Origin: Xanthomonas massiliensis
GTDB lineage: Bacteria > Pseudomonadota > Gammaproteobacteria > Xanthomonadales > Xanthomonadaceae
Direction of reading: 5' to 3'
Length of the DNA: 64,000 nt
Assembly (NCBI RefSeq): GCF_900018785.1
Contig: NZ_FCOY01000006.1
Location: 1,550,001-1,614,000, forward strand
The notes under the pieces were generated by a model. It ran no database searches. It was not told where the DNA came from and saw nothing but the letters and a program-made list of their open reading frames with translations. Positions within the stretch are counted from its first letter, which is position 1, and each line of letters begins with the position of its first letter. The translations under genes were made by a program, and so were the position numbers. Of this stretch, positions 59,300 to 64,000 are shown piece by piece.

Positions 59300-60667
59300 T
59301 CAGGCCTCGCCGGCCACGGTCATCTCGCCGACCAGGATCGGCCCGGTGCGCACGTGCGAGCGCGGATCCACCTCGCTGCCCACCGCCTCGATCGCCGCGA
59401 ACATCCGGCGCAGGTTGCCGGCGATGGTGACCCCGTCCACCGCGTGGGCGATCTGCCCGTCCTCGATCCAGAAGCCGGCCGCGCCGCGCGAATAGTCGCC
59501 GGTCACCCCGTTCACGCCCTGGCCCATCAGCTCGGTCACCAGCAGCCCGCGGCCCATGCCGCCCAGCAGCGCGGCCAGGTCGCCGGCGTTGGGCGGAATG
59601 ACCAGGTTGTGCACGCCGCCGGCGTTGCCGGTGCTCTGCAGGCCCAGCTTGCGCGCCGAGTAGCTGCCCAGCACGTAGCGTTGCAGCACCCCGCCCTCGA
59701 CCAGCGCCGATTCGTGCGTGGCCACGCCCTCGGCGTCGAAGGCCGACGAGCGCAGGCCATGGCGCAGCAACGGCTTCTCCTCGATGGAGAACCAGTCCGG
59801 GAAGAGGCGCTGGCCCGCCGCATCGAGCAGGAAGCTGGCACGGCGGTACAGCGCACCGCCGGATACCGCGCCGAGCAGGTGGCCGATCAGCGAGCGCGCC
59901 ACGTCGGCGGCGAACAGTACCGGGTACTGCCCGGTGGGCAGCGAACGCGGCTGCAGGCGCGCCAGCGTGCGCTCGGCCGCCTTGCGTCCCACCGCCTGCG
60001 CCGATTCCAGGTCCGCGCGCGCCAGGCCGGTGCTGTACCAGCCGTCGCGCTGCATGCCGTCGCCCTGCCCGGCGATCAGCGCCACGCCCAGCGAATGCCG
60101 GGTATCGCGCTCGCGGCCGACAAAGCCATGCGAGTTGGCGTAGACCGACAGGCTCTGGCTGGTCCCCACCGAGGCGCCATCGGAGTTGGCGATGCGCGCA
60201 TCGGCCTGGCGCCCGGCCGCCTCGCATTCCAGCGCCAGCTCGACGGCCGTGGACGCATCCAGCGCCCATGGGTGCCAGGTGTCCAGGTCGGGGAACGTCC
60301 TTGCCATCAGCGCCGCGTCGGCCAGGCCGGCGGCCGGATCGTCCTCGGTGTAGCGGGCGATGTCGCAGGCCTGCTGGACGGTGGCCTCCAGGCTGGACTC
60401 GTTGAGGTCGGCGCTGCTGGCGCTGCCCTTGCGCCGGCCGAAGTAGACGGTCACGGCCACACCGCGGTCGTGGGTGGATTCCACCGTCTCCACCTCGCCC
60501 ATGCGCACGTTCACGTCCAGGCCGCGCTCCTCGCTGCAGCTGACCTCGGCCTGGGTGGCGCCGAGCGCGCGGGCGCGCTCGAGCAGGCGCGCGGACAATC
60601 CGGCCAGGCGCTCCAGGCGCGCGGCGCTGTCGTCGGTGACGGGGGCGATGTCGGTATTCGGGTTCAA
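59300..60667 (-). CDS. pmbA: Metalloprotease PmbA (TldE)
   Basis: A 455-residue member of the TldE/PmbA peptidase family. It has [58 protein letters not shown] and [19 protein letters not shown]. PmbA/TldE pairs with TldD, encoded at 61443-62888, to form a heterodimeric protease that degrades unfolded peptides such as CcdA and matures microcin. Only TldD carries the zinc motif. darP lies between the two genes on the opposite strand. Confidence 0.95.
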   Translation of the reverse strand: MNPNTDIAPVTDDSAARLERLAGLSARLLERARALGATQAEVSCSEERGLDVNVRMGEVETVESTHDRGVAVTVYFGRRKGSASSADLNESSLEATVQQACDIARYTEDDPAAGLADAALMARTFPDLDTWHPWALDASTAVELALECEAAGRQADARIANSDGASVGTSQSLSVYANSHGFVGRERDTRHSLGVALIAGQGDGMQRDGWYSTGLARADLESAQAVGRKAAERTLARLQPRSLPTGQYPVLFAADVARSLIGHLLGAVSGGALYRRASFLLDAAGQRLFPDWFSIEEKPLLRHGLRSSAFDAEGVATHESALVEGGVLQRYVLGSYSARKLGLQSTGNAGGVHNLVIPPNAGDLAALLGGMGRGLLVTELMGQGVNGVTGDYSRGAAGFWIEDGQIAHAVDGVTIAGNLRRMFAAIEAVGSEVDPRSHVRTGPILVGEMTVAGEA

Positions 60668-60760
60668 TGTCTTATCCTTGTGCGGCGAATCCGTTCGCGG
60701 AGTCCGGCCGTGCCTGGCCGGCTTTTTTGTTCATTTTCTTATCGAAACGACGGGTGGGCC

Positions 60761-61330
60761 ATGCGCGGACGCGACGACGACACCGGGGAATTCCTCAGCC
60801 CCAGCCGCAGCCAGCAGCGGCGCGAAGCGCTGGGCGTGCTCGAGCTGGCGGAAAAGCTCGCCGAGCTGAGCCCCGCGCAGCTGGACAGGCTGCCGATTCC
60901 CGAGACGCTGGTGCCCCACATCGACGATGTCCGGCGCATCACCTCGCACATCGCGCGCAAGCGCCAGCTGGCGTTCCTGGCCAAGCAGATGCGCCGCGAG
61001 GACGAGGACGTGCTGGAGGCCATCCGCCAGGCGCTGGACGTGGACGGCGAGGCGGCGCGCCGCGAGGTGGCGCTCATGCACCGCGTGGAACGCTGGCGCG
61101 AGCGCCTGCTCGAGGAAGGCGACGTCGCCCTGGCCGCGCTGCTGGCCGAGCATCCCGGCGCCGACCGCCAGCGCCTGCGCCAGCTGGTGCGCAATGCCCA
61201 GGAAGAGCAGGCGAAGAACAAGCCGCCGCGGGCGTTCCGCGAGATCTTCCAGCTCCTGCGCGAGCTGGTCGTGCAGGCCCAGGAGGCGACACCGCAGGCG
61301 GACACCGGGCACGCCGCGCCGGAGGAATAG
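60761..61330 (+). CDS. darP: Ribosome biogenesis factor DarP (YjgA)
   Basis: A 189-residue helical protein of the YjgA/DarP family (DUF615) with [33 protein letters not shown]-type [15 protein letters not shown] and [13 protein letters not shown]. DarP promotes 50S subunit assembly. It sits between the convergent tldD and divergent pmbA genes, the usual pmbA-yjgA neighbourhood of gammaproteobacteria. ATG 60761 fits the family start. Confidence 0.93.
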   Translation: MRGRDDDTGEFLSPSRSQQRREALGVLELAEKLAELSPAQLDRLPIPETLVPHIDDVRRITSHIARKRQLAFLAKQMRREDEDVLEAIRQALDVDGEAARREVALMHRVERWRERLLEEGDVALAALLAEHPGADRQRLRQLVRNAQEEQAKNKPPRAFREIFQLLRELVVQAQEATPQADTGHAAPEE

Positions 61331-61442
61331 GCCGCCGCGCCGGCACCGCCGTCCCCGCGCCGGCCAGCGGCGGCGGGCAGGGCACGCACCGTGGCGCCCG
61401 TCGCGTCCGCCTTCCACCCGCGAGATGCCGTCGGCGGCTCGG

Positions 61443-62888
61443 TCAAGCCCGTGTCCCGCCGACGGTCAGGCCCTCGATCAGCAGCGACGGCTGGCCCACG
61501 CCGACCGGCACGCTCTGCCCGTCCTTGCCGCAGATGCCCACGCCCTCGTCCAGCGCCAGGTCGTTGCCGACCATGCGCACCTTCTGCATCGTCTCCGGGC
61601 CGTTGCCGATCAGGGTGGCGCCCTTCACCGGCGCGGTGACCTTGCCGTCCTCGATCAGGTAGGCCTCGGTGGCCGAGAACACGTACTTGCCGCTGGTGAT
61701 GTCGACCTGGCCGCCGCCGAAGTTCACCGCGTACAGGCCCTTCTTCACCGAGCGGATCATCTCCCGCGGATCGTGCTGGCCGGCCAGCATATAGGTGTTG
61801 GTCATGCGCGGCATCGGCAGGTGCGCGAACGATTCGCGGCGGCCGTTGCCGGTCGGTGCCATGCCCATCAGCCGCGCGTTGAGCGTGTCCTGCATGTAGC
61901 CGACCAGGATGCCGTCCTCGATCAGCGGGGTGCAGTGGCTGGGCGTGCCCTCGTCGTCGATGTTGAGCGAGCCGCGACGGCCGGCCAGGGTGCCATCGTC
62001 GACGATGGTCACGCCCCTGGCCGCCACGCGCTGGCCGATGCGGCCGGCATAGACGCTGGTGCCCTTGCGGTTGAAGTCGCCCTCCAGGCCATGGCCGACC
62101 GCCTCGTGCAGCAGCACGCCCGGCCAGCCCGGACCGAGCACCACCGGCATCACCCCGGCCGGCGCCGGGATCGCCTCGAGGTTGACCAGCGCCTGACGCA
62201 GGGCCTCGCGCGCGAATGCCTCGGGGCGGCCATCGGCGAACAGCTCGGCATAGGAATAGCGCCCGCCGCCGCCGGCATAACCGGATTCGCGGCGGCCGTC
62301 GTGCTCGACGATCACCTGCACGTTGAGCCGCACCAGCGGGCGCACGTCGGCGCCGAGCACGCCGTCGCTGCGGGCCACCAGCATCGTGTCCACGCCGCCG
62401 GACAGGCTCACCATCACCTGCTGCACGCGCGGGTCGGCCGCGCGCAGGAAACGGTCGAGGCGGCGCAGCACTTCGATCTTGGCGGCATTGTCCATGCCGT
62501 CCACCGGATCGGTGGCCGGGTACAGCGCGCGCCCGCGGCTGGCGGCCAGGCTGCGCGCCGGCTGCGCCCCGCCCTCGCGCGAGATCGCCCGCGCCGAATG
62601 CGCCGCGCCCAGCAGCGCGTCGCGCTGGATGTCGTCGGAATAGGCGAAGCCGGTCTTCTCGCCCGAGATCGCGCGCACGCCCACGCCCTGCTCGATCGAA
62701 TGGGCCCCGTCCTTGACGATGCCGTCCTCCACGCTCCAGCTTTCGCGCCGCGAGTGCTGGAAGTACAGGTCACCGAAGTCGATGCCCGGCCCCAGCAGGG
62801 TGCCGAAGGCGCGATCGAGTTGGCCGGCATCCAGCCCGGCAGGCAGCAGCAGGCGGGATTCGGCGAGAGTGAGAGCGTTGTCGGTCAT
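61443..62888 (-). CDS. tldD: Metalloprotease TldD
   Basis: A 481-residue protease with the TldD zinc motif [11 protein letters not shown] (H261, E262, H266) and GLLHEAVGH context, plus the C-terminal [42 protein letters not shown]. It forms the catalytic half of TldD/TldE with PmbA. ATG 62888 ([10 protein letters not shown]) is preferred to the upstream ATG at 62939. It runs convergently with darP. Confidence 0.96.
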   Translation of the reverse strand: MTDNALTLAESRLLLPAGLDAGQLDRAFGTLLGPGIDFGDLYFQHSRRESWSVEDGIVKDGAHSIEQGVGVRAISGEKTGFAYSDDIQRDALLGAAHSARAISREGGAQPARSLAASRGRALYPATDPVDGMDNAAKIEVLRRLDRFLRAADPRVQQVMVSLSGGVDTMLVARSDGVLGADVRPLVRLNVQVIVEHDGRRESGYAGGGGRYSYAELFADGRPEAFAREALRQALVNLEAIPAPAGVMPVVLGPGWPGVLLHEAVGHGLEGDFNRKGTSVYAGRIGQRVAARGVTIVDDGTLAGRRGSLNIDDEGTPSHCTPLIEDGILVGYMQDTLNARLMGMAPTGNGRRESFAHLPMPRMTNTYMLAGQHDPREMIRSVKKGLYAVNFGGGQVDITSGKYVFSATEAYLIEDGKVTAPVKGATLIGNGPETMQKVRMVGNDLALDEGVGICGKDGQSVPVGVGQPSLLIEGLTVGGTRA

Positions 62889-63407
62889 GGGGGACAGATG
62901 GGGCCGCACAGGCCGCAGGCAAGAAGGAACGGCCGTCATTGTCGGCGGCTTTGGCGTGCTTGGGAAATGGACGCGGAAGGCCGTCGGGGCCAGCCACTGC
63001 CTTCAACTAGCCCGAATGCCAAGGCTGATATCGCTCGCACGCTGGGCGACGGCATAGCCAACAGTCCGCCGGGATTGTGGTCGTTACAGCGCTGCTAGAC
63101 GCACTTAATATGGGTGGCCTAGGTAATCGCGTCGGAATCCTGCGCACCGACGAAGCGGCAGGGGGATCTTGCCGCCCAGGTAGCTGTTGGTGGTGGAGTC
63201 GAACGTGCTCAGCGTGCTGCATTCGGCGATATCCAGCGTGCCTTTTGCGCACCTGCGTCCAGCCAATGGATGCCTTGGGCGTGCCGACGGCAACGATGGC
63301 ATCCTGTGCTGTCATCTGTTGGTCGGCTTTGTTAGTAGCGTGAGCTCTTAGCGCCCTTGACAACCGTCAATAACACTTTCTGCTTGGGGTTCAGTTTTTT
63401 GGCGCAT
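62889..63407. other. 519-bp gap, no intact gene
   Basis: Only short open frames are present. The leftward frame at about 63105-63302 reads CAKGTLDIAECSTLSTFDST and SYLGGKIPLPLRR, which looks protein-like but matches nothing I recognise and has no start site. Composition becomes AT-richer towards the right, so a degraded gene is plausible. Confidence 0.4.
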
Positions 63408-64000
63408 TCACAGCTTTCGACAATGCGATCGCTCAACTGCTCTCTTGGGAATCGAACTGCCTGCTTGTTCCCTATCAGCCTTATAGCTGGCATACAGAGA
63501 GCAAGCCATGTTTTTCTGTCCCATTTTCCAATATGCATCGGCCAGATTGATCTTTACAGGGGTGCGCCGCGGAAATTTTTCGTGGACTGCGTTTAAGATA
63601 ATGAGTGCAGATCGCAGGTGATTGGATTGCTCCTGAAAATACCCAGCATCATTGATTTCAGCGACCGTACTGGGATCCACGATAGTGGCTATTTCATACG
63701 CAAGGTATTCCGGAATCTCCTCTCCCTTTTTTATGGCCCTCAAATCCTGAAGCGTCAACTGCCGTAGATGATCGATATCCACGGGTTTAGCCGTGCGCTC
63801 ATCTTCGCCAAGTTTGAAGCAAGGATTGTAACGATTGACCTTGGCATCAGTTGAGAAAATTTCGCCTTGGAGTTGATTGGCAGGAGTACCGGATACATCA
63901 GCCTTTAAACAAAAACTTCTCTCCGCCGCCACCCAACCATATACCGAGTAGTCAAACTCTGCCGCATCGCGACTACTGCGATCGGATCGATCAACAACCA
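63408..64000 (-). CDS. TPR-like hypothetical protein, 5' part beyond the window
   Basis: The frame is open from the right window edge to the TGA at 63408, at least 196 residues, so the start lies outside. The C-terminal part has a tetratricopeptide-like pattern (SALIILNAVHEKFPRRTPVKI then NLADAYWKMGQK and ACSLYASYKADREQAG) and ends SIPKRAVERSHCRKL. Upstream parts (GTPANQLQGEIFSTDAKVNRYN) are not recognised. The DNA is distinctly AT-richer than the rest of the window, suggesting horizontal origin. Confidence 0.7.
   Translation of the reverse strand, partial: VVDRSDRSSRDAAEFDYSVYGWVAAERSFCLKADVSGTPANQLQGEIFSTDAKVNRYNPCFKLGEDERTAKPVDIDHLRQLTLQDLRAIKKGEEIPEYLAYEIATIVDPSTVAEINDAGYFQEQSNHLRSALIILNAVHEKFPRRTPVKINLADAYWKMGQKNMACSLYASYKADREQAGSSIPKRAVERSHCRKL

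Noticed and set aside
63007-63363. 118-residue leftward open frame after tldD
   Set aside because: It has no ribosome site or family match, and a more protein-like stretch overlaps it in another frame, so neither could be supported as a gene.

Overview
The window is about 64 kb of very GC-rich chromosomal DNA from a gammaproteobacterium, most likely the Xanthomonadaceae/Lysobacteraceae (Pseudoxanthomonas, Luteimonas, Lysobacter or Stenotrophomonas-like). The clues are the SUF operon headed by an Rrf2-type regulator, a class B3 metallo-beta-lactamase closely resembling Stenotrophomonas L1, the AmgK-MurU cell-wall recycling pair, an ISXo2-type IS1595 element, and tight ATGA/TGATG overlaps with many GTG starts. 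Genus placement is inference. I saw no rRNA, tRNA, CRISPR array, prophage or replication origin.

Layout. 1-334: 3' part of a SET-domain gene. 438-7194: SUF iron-sulfur cluster operon (regulator, sufB, a secreted LprI-like protein, sufC, sufD, sufS), then a GNAT acetyltransferase and a Rieske protein. 7275-15445: an apparently Fur-controlled iron region with a catecholate-type TonB receptor, a PiuC dioxygenase and a five-gene electron-transfer and flavinylation module (PepSY membrane protein, DUF2271, DUF4198, ApbE, membrane-anchored flavodoxin reductase). 15501-17818: HutD-like protein, a minisatellite of about eleven 72-bp units, and comEA. 18012-35033: housekeeping genes (M20 dipeptidase, amgK-murU, hda-perM, purM-purN, two DUF3108 proteins, an M13-family protein without its zinc ligands, rhomboid protease, a frameshifted alkyltransferase-like gene, a glutathione-reductase-like enzyme, DUF418, slyD). 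35145-40872: two NlpC/P60 hydrolases, an L1-like metallo-beta-lactamase, a dicarboxylate symporter and an alkaline phosphatase.

41052-53040: a large organosulfur acquisition cluster. A CysB-type regulator faces a leftward gene set: class II aldolase, TonB receptor, FMN-dependent monooxygenase, sulfonate-type binding protein, two permeases, then after a 634-bp gap cysK, an alpha/beta hydrolase, an FMN reductase and the ABC ATPase. Together these would carry an organosulfur compound across both membranes, oxidatively release sulfite, and feed sulfide into cysteine.

53252-55713: tilS, xseB and ispA. 55901-58477: a more AT-rich patch holding DUF4260, a gene split by an IS1595-family element with a clear 8-bp target duplication, and a frameshifted DUF2750 gene. 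58799-62888: DUF4870, pmbA, darP (yjgA) and tldD. The last 650 bp are AT-richer and carry the truncated end of a TPR-like gene.

Three genes (alkyltransferase-like, DUF2750, IS transposase) carry single-base lesions. They could be real decay or assembly errors. The most interesting material is the Fur-linked flavinylation module, the histidine-less M13 protein, the 72-bp minisatellite, and the self-contained organosulfur cluster.
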